A stretch of DNA of 64,000 bases, taken from the NCBI GenBank assembly GCA_017515465.1, contig JAFWFV010000005.1, positions 22,728-86,727 on the forward strand, given 5' to 3'. The number at the start of each line of letters is the position of its first letter. Positions within the stretch are counted from its first letter, which is position 1. A program made the position numbers and the translations under genes. This document shows, piece by piece, positions 1 to 9,172 of this stretch. Source of the stretch: Clostridiales bacterium. Lineage in GTDB: Bacteria; Bacillota; Clostridia; Saccharofermentanales; Saccharofermentanaceae. The notes below the pieces were generated by a model. The model ran no database searches, was not told the DNA's origin, and worked only from the letters and a program-made list of their open reading frames with translations.

Positions 1-1
1 T

Positions 2-35
2 GGGCTGTCTCAGTTGAGACAGCCCTTTGTTTTTG
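2..35 (+). terminator. Intrinsic terminator of an upstream gene
   Basis: A perfect 10-bp stem (GGGCTGTCTC pairing with GAGACAGCCC) closes a 4-nt loop and is followed by TTTGTTTTTGT. It ends a transcript coming from outside the window, so the racemase gene just downstream is probably the first gene of its own operon. Confidence 0.85.
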
Positions 36-73
36 TATTATAATGTTCTGGTAAAAACGTAAGGAGGATTCTA

Positions 74-772
74 GTGTCACTCGGAATCATCGGCGGAATG
101 GGACCCATGGCTACGGCTGTCTTCTATGAGAAGATAGTAGGTCTCACCGACGCCTCACGTGACCAGGACCACATAGATACGATCATATACAGCTGTCCGC
201 AGATCCCTGACAGGACGGCATTCTTTCTCGGCAGGAGCAGCGAGGACCCCTATCCCGTCATCCTCAGCCTGGCAAGGAAACTGGAACAGCAGGGCGTATC
301 CATCATCGCGATCCCCTGCATCACCGCAGCATACTTCCAGAAGGACCTGTCAGAGGATATCGGTGTTCCCGTGATCAACGGGATCGTTGAAACGTCCAGG
401 AAGCTGGCAGGCATGGGTATCAAGTGTGCAGGGATCATGGCAACCGAGGGCAGCATCAGAAACAGGCTCATAGCTGACAGCCTCGAGGATCACGGCATCA
501 CCCCCGTGGAGCCTGATGCGGAGTATCAGAAGATCATAACGGATATCATATACGACGATGTCAAGGCAGGCCGTCCCGTAGATCTTGCCAAGCTGGACAA
601 GGTGGCAGATCACCTCACATCCAGAGGAGCACAGATCTGCATTTTGGGCTGCACCGAACTGTCAGTCGTAGCCCATGACCACGACCTGGGTGACAGGTAT
701 TGTGACATCCTGGACGTACTGGCGGAGGCATCCGTTGCCGCATGCGGAAAAGAGATAAAAACGGAGAATTAA
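74..772 (+). CDS. Aspartate/glutamate-type amino acid racemase
   Basis: This 232-residue protein belongs to the cofactor-independent Asp/Glu/hydantoin racemase family, in which two cysteines act as acid and base to invert the alpha carbon. The glycine-rich start (GIIGGMGPMAT) and the two cysteines at about 82 (AIPCITAA) and 193 (ILGCTELS) are visible; the Asn that usually follows the first Cys is Ile here. The start is GTG, 7 nt after AAGGAGG. The stop lies one base before the next gene, an amino-acid-adenylating enzyme, so it is the head of a dlt-like operon. By position it should supply a D-amino acid to that enzyme. The family usually acts on acidic amino acids, which is odd because classical dlt systems use D-alanine. 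Substrate unproven. Confidence 0.9.
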   Translation: MSLGIIGGMGPMATAVFYEKIVGLTDASRDQDHIDTIIYSCPQIPDRTAFFLGRSSEDPYPVILSLARKLEQQGVSIIAIPCITAAYFQKDLSEDIGVPVINGIVETSRKLAGMGIKCAGIMATEGSIRNRLIADSLEDHGITPVEPDAEYQKIITDIIYDDVKAGRPVDLAKLDKVADHLTSRGAQICILGCTELSVVAHDHDLGDRYCDILDVLAEASVAACGKEIKTEN

Positions 773-773
773 G

Positions 774-2288
774 ATGCAGCAGAAAAACGTTCTGGAATAT
801 ATAGAAAAGACAGTGCTGGAAGTCCCTGACAAGACCGCCTATGAATCATTTGAGGGTGAGACGGTCTCACTGACATTCAGGCAGGTATACGATACGGCAC
901 GTTCCGTCGGCAGCTTCCTGGCAGATAACGGTTATTACGGCGAGCCCGTCATCATATTCATGAAAAGGACCCCCAGGGCCATTGCCACCTTCTTTGGAAC
1001 GGTCTACGGAGGATGTTCATACGTACCCATCGATGAGGAGATGCCCAAGATGAGGATAGACCTCATTTTGAGTTCAATGAACCCCCGTCTCATAATATGC
1101 GAATCATCCACAAAGGAACTGGCTGACGGTTTCGATTTCAATGGCGATACCGTCCTGTTCGAAGATATCTGCAGTACTCCCGCAAACGATGAGAGACTCG
1201 CTGATATCAGATCACGCCAGATCGATACCGATCCCATTTACGTGGTATATACTTCCGGCTCGACTGGAGTGCCCAAGGGTATCGCAGCATGCCACAGGAG
1301 CGTCATTGACTACATAGAACACCTGTCTGACGTTCTGGGCTTTGACAGGGATACCAGGTTCGGCAACCAGAGCCCCTTCTATTTCGATGCCTGTCTCAAG
1401 GAACTCTACCCCACCATCAAGTTCGGTGCCTATACTGCCATCGTTCCCAAGCAGCTGTTCATGTTCCCGCTAAAGCTCGTGGAATTCCTGAACGATAAGG
1501 AGATCAACACCGTTTGCTGGGTAGTATCCGCTCTCACCATGATCTCCGCTCTGGGAGCATTTAAGAAAGATACACCACACTTTTTAAGGACCGTCGCTTT
1601 CGGTTCGGAGGTCTTCCCCATAAAGCAGTTCAACAGATGGAGACAGGCCCTGCCTGATGCCAGGTTCATCAATCTCTACGGCCCTACGGAGGCCACCGGC
1701 ATGAGCTGCTACTACGAGGTCAACAGGGAATTCGAAGATGGTGACGCCATCCCCATCGGGCGTCCCTTTGACAATACGGATATCCTCCTGCTTGATGAGG
1801 ACAGGAAGGTCCCTGCAGGCGAAGTGGGTGAGATCTGCATCAGGGGAACAGCTCTCACTCTGGGATACTATAACGATCCCGTCAGGACTGCCGAGGTATT
1901 CGTTCAGAATCCCCTCAATACACACTACCCCGAACTGATCTACAGGACGGGGGATCTTGCCAGATATAATGAATACGGTGAACTGGTCTTCGTCTCCCGC
2001 AAGGATTACCAGATCAAGCACATGGGACACAGGATCGAGCTGGGAGAGATAGAGGCAAACGTCAATACACTGGATGAGATATATCTGTCCTGTGCCGTTT
2101 ACAATAAACAGAAGGACAGGATTGTGCTATATTATACCGGTACGATCGAAGAGGGCGCACTGAAGGATGTTCTGACTGACAAGGTCCCCAGATACATGCT
2201 TCCCGCCGTATTCACCAAACTGGAAGACATGCCGCTGACACCCAACGGCAAGGTTGACCGTAAGAAACTGCTCGAGATGGCAAACTAA
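774..2288 (+). CDS. dltA: DltA-like amino acid adenylating ligase
   Basis: This 504-residue member of the acyl-adenylate-forming superfamily has the length of D-alanine--carrier protein ligase. Visible motifs are the phosphate loop YTSGSTGVPKG near residue 160, LYGPTEAT near 305, the TGDLARY hinge aspartate near 390, and the C-terminal catalytic lysine in NGKVDRKK. It should activate an amino acid with ATP and load it onto the carrier protein encoded next. GGAG of the RBS overlaps the end of the racemase gene, showing translational coupling. Which amino acid it selects cannot be read with confidence; D-Ala is the family default, but the coupled racemase hints at another D-amino acid. Confidence 0.9.
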   Translation: MQQKNVLEYIEKTVLEVPDKTAYESFEGETVSLTFRQVYDTARSVGSFLADNGYYGEPVIIFMKRTPRAIATFFGTVYGGCSYVPIDEEMPKMRIDLILSSMNPRLIICESSTKELADGFDFNGDTVLFEDICSTPANDERLADIRSRQIDTDPIYVVYTSGSTGVPKGIAACHRSVIDYIEHLSDVLGFDRDTRFGNQSPFYFDACLKELYPTIKFGAYTAIVPKQLFMFPLKLVEFLNDKEINTVCWVVSALTMISALGAFKKDTPHFLRTVAFGSEVFPIKQFNRWRQALPDARFINLYGPTEATGMSCYYEVNREFEDGDAIPIGRPFDNTDILLLDEDRKVPAGEVGEICIRGTALTLGYYNDPVRTAEVFVQNPLNTHYPELIYRTGDLARYNEYGELVFVSRKDYQIKHMGHRIELGEIEANVNTLDEIYLSCAVYNKQKDRIVLYYTGTIEEGALKDVLTDKVPRYMLPAVFTKLEDMPLTPNGKVDRKKLLEMAN

Positions 2289-2306
2289 GTTATAAGGAGA
2301 ATTGCA

Positions 2307-2537
2307 ATGGACGTAATCATCGAGATCCTCAAAGAACTTCATCCTGATGTGGATTATGAGACAAATACATCTCTGGTCGACGACAGGATCATCGACTCCT
2401 TTGATATCATCAGCATCGTTGCAGAGATCGATGACAGACTGGATGTTCAGATCCCTGCAGAGGAGATCATCCCCGATAACTTTAACTCAGCTGCTGCTCT
2501 GGCAGCTCTCGTAAAGAAGCTCGAGGACGAAGACTGA
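2307..2537 (+). CDS. dltC: DltC-like carrier protein
   Basis: A 76-residue acyl-carrier-type protein. The serine expected to carry 4'-phosphopantetheine is S31 in IIDSFDII, matching the DS(L/F) motif, and the rest is the acidic four-helix pattern of the family. It would receive the activated amino acid from the adenylating enzyme upstream and present it to the MBOAT protein downstream. An RBS (AAGGAG) lies 7 nt before ATG. The gene order A-C-B-D differs from the textbook A-B-C-D order. Confidence 0.92.
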   Translation: MDVIIEILKELHPDVDYETNTSLVDDRIIDSFDIISIVAEIDDRLDVQIPAEEIIPDNFNSAAALAALVKKLEDED

Positions 2538-2540
2538 TAA

Positions 2541-4133
2541 ATGCTGTTCGTTTCCTATGAATTCATAGCTTTCACGATCTTATTGTTCGTGCTCTACTAT
2601 CTGTTGCCGAAGAAATGCCAATGGCCTCTTCTGCTCATTGCAAGCTACGTATTCTACTGGATAGCAAACCCCTATTACCTGATATTCATCGGCACGACCA
2701 CCATATCCGCCTTTGCCGCCGGCGTCCTGATGGACAAGGCTCAGGGCAGGGCTGATCTGGCCATCAAGGCTGCCAAGGAGGACGGCAGCTATACCTCCGA
2801 CCTGAAGAAAGCCCTTAAGGCAAAAGCCAAGTCATCGAAATGGAAGATACTGCTGGTATCGATGCTGTTCAATCTCGGCATCCTGGCAGTCACCAAATAC
2901 ACCAATTTCGTCATCACCAACATCAACAAGTTCCTGGAGGACGGCGCTGCGCTCAAGGCCGTAGACCTGATAATCCCCATGGGTATCTCCTTCTACACTT
3001 TCCAGACCGTCGGATATCTCATCGATACATACAGGGGAACCGTAAAGGCGGAAAGAAATCCCTTTAAACTGGCGCTGTTCGTATCGTTCTTCCCACAGCT
3101 GGTCCAGGGCCCCATCTCGCGTTACGGGGACCTGTCCAAGACGCTGTACGGGGAACACAAGTTTACGGAAAAGACATTCACGTACGGTCTGGTCAGGATA
3201 CTGTGGGGTTACTTCAAAAAAGTAGTGATCGCAGACAGGATCATCACTGCCGTAACAGCTCTCATCGGCGACACGGAAACATATACCGGAGCATACGTTT
3301 TCATTGCGATGTTCTTCTATGCTTTCGAGCTCTACTGCGACTTTACGGGCGGCATAGACATCACCATCGGAATTGCCCAGTGTCTGGGTATTACCGTAAC
3401 GGAGAACTTCAACCTGCCGTACTTTTCCAAGAACATCAAGGAATACTGGAACCGCTGGCACATCACCATGGGTTCCTGGTTTACGGATTACATCTTCTAT
3501 CCCCTGTCCGTTGACAAGAACATGCTGCGTCTGTCCAAATGGTCCAGAGAGCATCTGGGCAAGTTCTGGGGCAAGAGGCTCACCGTATATCTGTCCGCAT
3601 TCATCGTGTGGCTGGCAACGGGTGTATGGCACGGTGCGGCATGGAACTTTATCGTCTGGGGTCTCATGAACTTTGCAGTCATCATGATCTCCCAGGAATT
3701 AGATCCCCTCTACCTGCGCTTCCACAAGAAGTTCAAGGTCAAGGACAAGGCCGGGTACGGTGTGTTTGAGATCATCAGGACCATCTTCCTCATGAGCCTC
3801 ATCAGGATGTTCGACTGCTACAGGGACGTCCCCATGACGTTCAGGATGGTGGGCACGATGTTCACCCGTTTCAGGCTGAGTACTTTCACGGACGGCAGTC
3901 TCCTGCAGCTGGGACTCGGCTCATCTGACTATATCGTACTGGCAGCAGGCCTGCTTATCATACTGTCGGTCAGCATCTACAAGTACCGCTCCAAAAAGGA
4001 TATCCGCGACAGGCTCTACGATACGCCCTGGATCTGGTATGGCGCCATGTCATTCCTCCTGATCATAACGCTTCTGTTCGGCGCATATGGTCACGGCTAT
4101 GACGCTACGCAGTTCATCTACAATCAATTCTAA
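2541..4133 (+). CDS. dltB: DltB-like MBOAT acyltransferase
   Basis: A 530-residue polytopic membrane protein of the membrane-bound O-acyltransferase family. It starts with a hydrophobic run (residues 6-24) and carries the MBOAT signatures: PMGISFYTFQTVGYLID near residue 145, EYWNRWHITMGSW near 305, and the active-site histidine in TGVWHGAAWNF near 360. DltB proteins pass the aminoacyl group from the carrier protein across the membrane towards teichoic acid. A stretch rich in Lys/Ala/Asp at about 65-100 is an intracellular loop insertion. It starts 3 bases after the carrier gene stop, so the two are probably made in step. Confidence 0.92.
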   Translation: MLFVSYEFIAFTILLFVLYYLLPKKCQWPLLLIASYVFYWIANPYYLIFIGTTTISAFAAGVLMDKAQGRADLAIKAAKEDGSYTSDLKKALKAKAKSSKWKILLVSMLFNLGILAVTKYTNFVITNINKFLEDGAALKAVDLIIPMGISFYTFQTVGYLIDTYRGTVKAERNPFKLALFVSFFPQLVQGPISRYGDLSKTLYGEHKFTEKTFTYGLVRILWGYFKKVVIADRIITAVTALIGDTETYTGAYVFIAMFFYAFELYCDFTGGIDITIGIAQCLGITVTENFNLPYFSKNIKEYWNRWHITMGSWFTDYIFYPLSVDKNMLRLSKWSREHLGKFWGKRLTVYLSAFIVWLATGVWHGAAWNFIVWGLMNFAVIMISQELDPLYLRFHKKFKVKDKAGYGVFEIIRTIFLMSLIRMFDCYRDVPMTFRMVGTMFTRFRLSTFTDGSLLQLGLGSSDYIVLAAGLLIILSVSIYKYRSKKDIRDRLYDTPWIWYGAMSFLLIITLLFGAYGHGYDATQFIYNQF

Positions 4134-4148
4134 GGAAAGGAACGCAGT

Positions 4149-5222
4149 ATGAAAAAACGCATCGTCGCTCTCATATCAGTACTGGTGATCACAGGCATAA
4201 TATTGGCGTTCCTGTCATGTCTGGTCATGCCCAAGTACATGTCCGGCATAATCGAGGGTTCCCTGACGGAGGAATACTACGATGACAAGGCTCCTCACGA
4301 AGTCATATTCATCGGTGACTGCGAACTCTACGAGAATGTGTCAACTGTGGAGCTGTACCGTGAATACGGCATCTCTTCCTACATCAGAGGCAACTCCCAG
4401 CAACTCATCTGGCAGTCCTACTATCTCCTGGAGGACGTGCTCCGCTACGAAAAGCCCAAGGTGGTTGTATTTAATGTCCTCGCTCTGAAATACAACGAGC
4501 CGAAGAGCGAGACATACAACAGGATGACATTAGACGGCATGAAGTGGTCCATGACCAAGGTAAATGCCATCAAGGCATCAATGACAGAGGATGAGAACTT
4601 CGTCGAATATGTATTCCCCTTCCTGAGGTTCCACTCCAGATGGCAGGAACTTAAAGCCTCCGACTGGAATTACCTCATGGGCAAAGAACCCGTTTCCATA
4701 AACGGATACTATCTGAGAGCAGACGTCAGGCCTGAGACGGGATTCCCCGAACCCAAGTCCCTGACAGATCCCGCATTCGGTTCCAATGCCATGATGTACC
4801 TGGACAAGATGGCAGACCTGTGCAGGGAAAACGGCATAGAACTGATCCTGGTAAAGGCTCCCATCACCTACCCCTACTGGTATCCGGAATGGGATCAGCA
4901 GGTATCGGACTATGCACAGGAAAAGGGACTGACATACATCAACTATATAAACGAGATGGATGCCATGGGCCTGGATATGACAACAGACACCTATGACGGC
5001 GGCGAACATCTGAACGTATACGGTGCGGAAAAGTTCGCAGACCATATCGGAGCCTATCTCACGGAAAACTACGATCTCACCGACTACAGGAACGTTCCCG
5101 GAGTCGCAGCTATATGGGCAGAAAAGGAATCACTCTACGACTCCATCCTGCAGCAGCAGTTATCAGAGATCGCACAGTACGGGGAACTGATGAGCTTCGG
5201 CAAGAACGCCATTGAAGAATAA
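4149..5222 (+). CDS. dltD: DltD-like SGNH-fold membrane protein
   Basis: A 357-residue protein with one N-terminal membrane segment (about residues 5-25) and an extracytoplasmic SGNH-like domain, the layout of DltD, which helps put the aminoacyl group on the wall polymer. The nucleophile block reads FIGDCELYE near residue 57: the Ser of GDS is Cys here. The C-terminal block GGEHLNVYGA near 280 supplies the expected histidine. RBS AAGGAAAGGA lies upstream of ATG and the gene closes the operon. The Ser-to-Cys change could be a subfamily trait or alter chemistry. No clear terminator follows; the converging gene ends 11 bases away. Confidence 0.8.
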   Translation: MKKRIVALISVLVITGIILAFLSCLVMPKYMSGIIEGSLTEEYYDDKAPHEVIFIGDCELYENVSTVELYREYGISSYIRGNSQQLIWQSYYLLEDVLRYEKPKVVVFNVLALKYNEPKSETYNRMTLDGMKWSMTKVNAIKASMTEDENFVEYVFPFLRFHSRWQELKASDWNYLMGKEPVSINGYYLRADVRPETGFPEPKSLTDPAFGSNAMMYLDKMADLCRENGIELILVKAPITYPYWYPEWDQQVSDYAQEKGLTYINYINEMDAMGLDMTTDTYDGGEHLNVYGAEKFADHIGAYLTENYDLTDYRNVPGVAAIWAEKESLYDSILQQQLSEIAQYGELMSFGKNAIEE

Positions 5223-5233
5223 GCCGTTCTATC

Positions 5234-6769
5234 TTACATAAACGCCAGGAATTCACACGAATAGAATGCAGCTGATGCCATGCAGAACAGGCATATTGCC
5301 CCGGTCATGAACTTGGTAAGAAGTGACAGGTATTCGTTCCTGGACTTAAAGTCAAAGCACGTTGCCGTAAATACCGCAGAGCATATGATCAGTGGCAGGA
5401 CATACCTGAAGTTCACAGAACAGATGAGAGGGTATTTAAAGGCAAAGAGAATGCAGCTTGTAAGCTCCGTAAACATCAGGATGAAGACAGCAAAGAGCTC
5501 AATGTTCTTCTCCTTTACTGCCTTAATGAATGCCTTGACGGCGCCAGCTATTATCATGACCATTACGATCAGTGCGACTATGGTCAGGAGTATCGCCAGC
5601 AGGACGAACAGCTCACTGTTGTGGTGATCGAATTCATCGAATAAAGAGCTCTTGAACAGGGTCATGAATATGTTGTAATCCTTGTTGTTGATGTCGAACA
5701 CAACAAAGGGTATGGACGATGTTACCGGGGATATCCCGAACAGTCTGTCGGCCACGGAATAGCCGGACAGATCCTGGTTGGGGACTATTCCGAGATCAAA
5801 TACATAAGTCGGGGGTATGCCCCACCTGATGTAGTTCCTCACGGGGAACCATAATCCGAGGGGAAATACGACGGCCGCAAATGTCAGGAACATGAGCCAC
5901 ATCTTTTTGTCCCTGAACCTGGCCTTGATAAGTGCAGCCAGGAATATGAATCCCACGGGGAAAGCGATAAGGCCTGCTGAGATCTTGGTCATCATGCCCA
6001 GCCCTATGCATATGGCGGTGATGATGATCCTGCCGAAGCTGTGCTCCCTATACCACTTTATGGCATTGTAGAACGCCGCGATCACCAGCATGTTGGCCAG
6101 GGGATCGTTGTTGATGTGTCCTGCGGACACTATCAGATAAGGGTAGAAACAAGCCAGTGCAAATGAGCAGATGAGTGCCGTCTTTTCAAAGCCGAATGCC
6201 TTAAGGATCTTATAGATCAGGATCAGCGTTACGAGCGAGTAGAAAAGTGATATGCACTGCAGGAATCCGTAATCACCTGCCCTGCCGGGAAAGATCAGGG
6301 AATTGACCTTGATCGCGGCAGCACTTATGGCGTGATGGAGGGGCGGATGGTAGAACTGTCCCGTCCCCCTGAAATCGAAATCAGGCAGATGATGGTTATT
6401 GAGCAGGTACAGTATGTAGTTATCGTGTACCGCTTTGTTCATGTCAAAGTCAAAGGTGCCCACGTCATGCTGATAAATGTCACTGGTCTTGGCATAGATT
6501 ACATACCATGTGCGTGCCAGGAATCCTCCTGCTGCGCACATGATGGCGGCGGCCTTTATATCGAGCTTTTTTATGATGGCGAGAACTGCCATAAATATAA
6601 AGAGCAAGGCCATGAGGGTGATGTAGATAACCATCATGGTCTTGCTGTTTATACCTGTAACAGATGTGCTCCCGCCTGTCAGAAGCCAGACAGATATGCA
6701 CAGCAGACCCGATACGATATAAGGATGCTCAGATATGAGCTTCAGGGATCCGATGTGCTTGCCGTCCAT
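5234..6769 (-). CDS. GT-C type membrane glycosyltransferase
   Basis: A 511-residue protein with about 11-12 hydrophobic segments, in the GT-C (PMT/ArnT-like) class that moves sugars from lipid-phosphate donors on the outer membrane face. An acidic residue follows the first segments (DVGTFDFDM near 100), and the loop after it carries FYHPPLHHAI near 140 and GIPPTYV near 320. The protein encoded at 7368-9017 shares these blocks and the C-terminal NFRYVLPL motif, so the two are paralogues. It lies 2 bases downstream of a lipoprotein gene in the same operon. Acceptor and donor are unknown; closeness to the convergent dlt operon allows a role in wall polymer decoration, but that is inference. Confidence 0.8.
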   Translation of the reverse strand: MDGKHIGSLKLISEHPYIVSGLLCISVWLLTGGSTSVTGINSKTMMVIYITLMALLFIFMAVLAIIKKLDIKAAAIMCAAGGFLARTWYVIYAKTSDIYQHDVGTFDFDMNKAVHDNYILYLLNNHHLPDFDFRGTGQFYHPPLHHAISAAAIKVNSLIFPGRAGDYGFLQCISLFYSLVTLILIYKILKAFGFEKTALICSFALACFYPYLIVSAGHINNDPLANMLVIAAFYNAIKWYREHSFGRIIITAICIGLGMMTKISAGLIAFPVGFIFLAALIKARFRDKKMWLMFLTFAAVVFPLGLWFPVRNYIRWGIPPTYVFDLGIVPNQDLSGYSVADRLFGISPVTSSIPFVVFDINNKDYNIFMTLFKSSLFDEFDHHNSELFVLLAILLTIVALIVMVMIIAGAVKAFIKAVKEKNIELFAVFILMFTELTSCILFAFKYPLICSVNFRYVLPLIICSAVFTATCFDFKSRNEYLSLLTKFMTGAICLFCMASAAFYSCEFLAFM

Positions 6770-6771
6770 CG

Positions 6772-7332
6772 TTATTCAGTTCTGAGATTAGCGTAGTCGT
6801 AGACTATTCCGGAGACCTCATCGTTCTCAAATACGAAGGAGAGAACGCTCTCACCCTTTGTATACTTGATGACGCTGCCGGCATCCTGATAATCATCTCC
6901 ATAAGCGGCTGTTACATCATCTCTGGATGAACCTATCCTGATGCCTTCCTCAGTTGAGATAACGTCTGCCTTGACCTCTACGGAACTGATCATGTCCCTG
7001 TCTCCATCCGGATATGTATAGATGACAAAGAGAGGATATGTGTAGATCTTATCCAGGCCCTGATATGCGCAGGAATTTGATTCGTAATATGTGTAATCAT
7101 CTCCGAATGCTGCGAGTGCTGCTGATACGTCAGTATTTACCTGTACGGTGGTGCCTGAATAGGTGAACTTGTAGGAATCAGAGCTGACTGATGCCTCTCC
7201 GCCGTCTCCGGGAACAGTGATGGTCGTTTGTCCTCCGATGTTGACGGGATCCGTCTGCTCCTCTCCTGATGAACATCCTGCCAGCGCGAGGGCTGCTGCC
7301 AGTGAGACTGCTATGATAATCGATCTTTTCAT
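6772..7332 (-). CDS. Small lipoprotein of unknown function
   Basis: A 186-residue protein with a lipoprotein signal (basic start, hydrophobic core, lipobox LAGC at residues 17-20) and then an acidic region. The mature part contains two related halves: ALAAFGDDYTYYESNSC and SSRDDVTAAYGDDYQDAGS, each followed by a short beta pattern. This resembles small repeats in secreted Clostridia proteins of unknown role. It sits between two paralogous GT-C glycosyltransferases, so it may be an accessory of them. AGGT before the ATG is the likely RBS. Confidence 0.75.
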   Translation of the reverse strand: MKRSIIIAVSLAAALALAGCSSGEEQTDPVNIGGQTTITVPGDGGEASVSSDSYKFTYSGTTVQVNTDVSAALAAFGDDYTYYESNSCAYQGLDKIYTYPLFVIYTYPDGDRDMISSVEVKADVISTEEGIRIGSSRDDVTAAYGDDYQDAGSVIKYTKGESVLSFVFENDEVSGIVYDYANLRTE

Positions 7333-7367
7333 TTTAATTTACCTCCGTTTTCCACCCGGCTATTTTA

Positions 7368-9017
7368 TCACAAGTTCTGCAGTTCGAGCCACATATCGTA
7401 GTACCACAGTGAAATGTAGAACACATAAGACATTACTGACACCGCCACAACGCTGATATCCGTTATGGTCCCCAGTATCCTGATCCTGTCATCTCTTCCG
7501 ATCCTGTCCCTCAGTACTCCTGCCCCCAGGAACAGCGGTATCAGTACGGGAACGATGTATCTGAAGTTCATGGTGCAGATAAAGGGGAACTTGAAGCAGA
7601 AGATCGTGAAGCTGATGAGTTCCACTGCCAGCAGTGCGGTAAGAGATATTATCTCCCATGTGTACTCCCTCTTCCTGACCGTTCTGATTATCAGATATAT
7701 GACGCCGATAAATGCTGCAACTGCCAGGAAGGCAACTATCGTAAATATGATAAAGCTCAGTGTTCCAAAGAACATGTGCACCCTGTAATCGTCATCGTCA
7801 AATACTGCAGACCAGACGGCAAAGTACGGGATGTTATAGTATCCGCTGTTATCGAAAACATCGAACAGGCGCTGCCACACACTGTACTTTTCCAGAGAAG
7901 AATCGTAGAAAGGTACGGGGATATATGTCGGCGGCACGCCCCATCCCAGGTAGTTCCTTATGGGGAACCACAGCCCCAGGGGGAAGGATATCAGTGCAAA
8001 TATGCCGTACTGTCCCCAGAGCCTTAAATCCTTGCCCTTTTTCTCTATCAGTACTGCCAGCAGGATGATGCCTACGGGAACGGCGGCCATCCAGACGGAC
8101 AGCTTTGTCATCATGCCCAGGCCTATGGTAAGGGCGCTCAGCACCACGTGTACCGTCTTTCGTCCTTCCCTGTACCAGCGGAAGATAAAATATACCGACA
8201 TGACGAACAGCATTATCGATAATATGTCGTTGTTCAGTTCTCCTGCGTTGAAGACGAAGAACGGGAAGACTGCCATCATGAGCGTCATGGTGAGATCCGT
8301 CCTGTCAGTCAGACCGAACATCATAACGATCCTTCTCATGAATACGACCGTAAGCATGCTGTATACGGTGGTGAACATCTGGAGGACATCGTAGTTCTGC
8401 GCATATTTTGGGAATACCATGCCGTACAGCCTGAGAAAATAAGCGCAGATCAGATGATGGAACGGCGGGTGATACCACTGATCCATCTCCCTGACGTCAG
8501 CTGCGGGGATCCATCCGTAATATCTGATATAGCTGATATATCCCGCATGGTGGGGATCGAATACCGTCTCACCGAAGAATCCCACGTCGTTCTGCCTGAG
8601 CCAGCATGGAGTGTACTGGCTGTAACAGAACATGAGCCAGAAACCCATGGCCAGGATCAGATGTATCAGCTGATCGTGGTCAAAGCTGCCCTTGATGCGC
8701 AGATAGATGAGGCTGCCTGCTATGATCACCGTTCCTCCGGCTGAGAGGATCAGGTTGTTATCCGCACCCAGCAGGCAGGATAAGGCAGATATCATGCCGA
8801 TGGCAACGCCTGATATAGCGCAGGCAGGGATCTTTGCCTTTGCAACATAGAGGCAGAAGGCACCGAATCCCCCGGTCACGAAGAACATGTCAACGGGACC
8901 CATCAGAGATGAGTCTCCCCTGGCAAACAGTATGCAGTACAACAGCACTCCTGCCATGAAAAGGACAGGGTGTTTTACCATGAAACTGCCGTTTGTATCA
9001 TCCTTCGTTTTGCTCAT
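7368..9017 (-). CDS. GT-C type membrane glycosyltransferase, paralogue
   Basis: A 549-residue polytopic protein and first gene of a three-gene minus-strand operon. It shares with the 5234-6769 product the WYHPPFHHLICAYF block near residue 185, GLWFPIRNYLGWGVPPTY near 345 and NFRYIVPV near 495. These point to the GT-C fold with polyprenyl-phosphate-sugar donors. It differs by an extra N-terminal pair of membrane segments. The start codon follows AAAACGAAGG-type sequence rather than a strong Shine-Dalgarno. Substrates unknown. The two copies flanking a lipoprotein suggest duplication followed by specialisation on two sugars or acceptors. Confidence 0.8.
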   Translation of the reverse strand: MSKTKDDTNGSFMVKHPVLFMAGVLLYCILFARGDSSLMGPVDMFFVTGGFGAFCLYVAKAKIPACAISGVAIGMISALSCLLGADNNLILSAGGTVIIAGSLIYLRIKGSFDHDQLIHLILAMGFWLMFCYSQYTPCWLRQNDVGFFGETVFDPHHAGYISYIRYYGWIPAADVREMDQWYHPPFHHLICAYFLRLYGMVFPKYAQNYDVLQMFTTVYSMLTVVFMRRIVMMFGLTDRTDLTMTLMMAVFPFFVFNAGELNNDILSIMLFVMSVYFIFRWYREGRKTVHVVLSALTIGLGMMTKLSVWMAAVPVGIILLAVLIEKKGKDLRLWGQYGIFALISFPLGLWFPIRNYLGWGVPPTYIPVPFYDSSLEKYSVWQRLFDVFDNSGYYNIPYFAVWSAVFDDDDYRVHMFFGTLSFIIFTIVAFLAVAAFIGVIYLIIRTVRKREYTWEIISLTALLAVELISFTIFCFKFPFICTMNFRYIVPVLIPLFLGAGVLRDRIGRDDRIRILGTITDISVVAVSVMSYVFYISLWYYDMWLELQNL

Positions 9018-9060
9018 AAAGCAAGTATAACACGCATTATAATAATTAATATAAAATATC

Positions 9061-9089
9061 TTGATTTTCGCATTATTTGAATATATAGT
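9061..9089 (+). promoter_or_regulatory. Promoter of the transhydrogenase operon
   Basis: TTGATT and TATAGT are separated by 17 bp, in an AT-rich stretch upstream of the first transhydrogenase gene. This leaves a leader of about 75 nt. No hairpin was recognised in the leader. Confidence 0.55.
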
Positions 9090-9172
9090 TGATACTATTC
9101 GGGTATTAGGCTCGTTTTTTGACCTGTCAATGGCGGCAGAGCCGAAAATCTAATTTTACAGAGGGGTTTGCA

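Noticed and set aside
2832..3632. 266-codon minus-strand frame opposite the MBOAT gene
   Set aside because: The plus-strand gene is an intact MBOAT protein in an operon; the antisense product has no recognisable domain.
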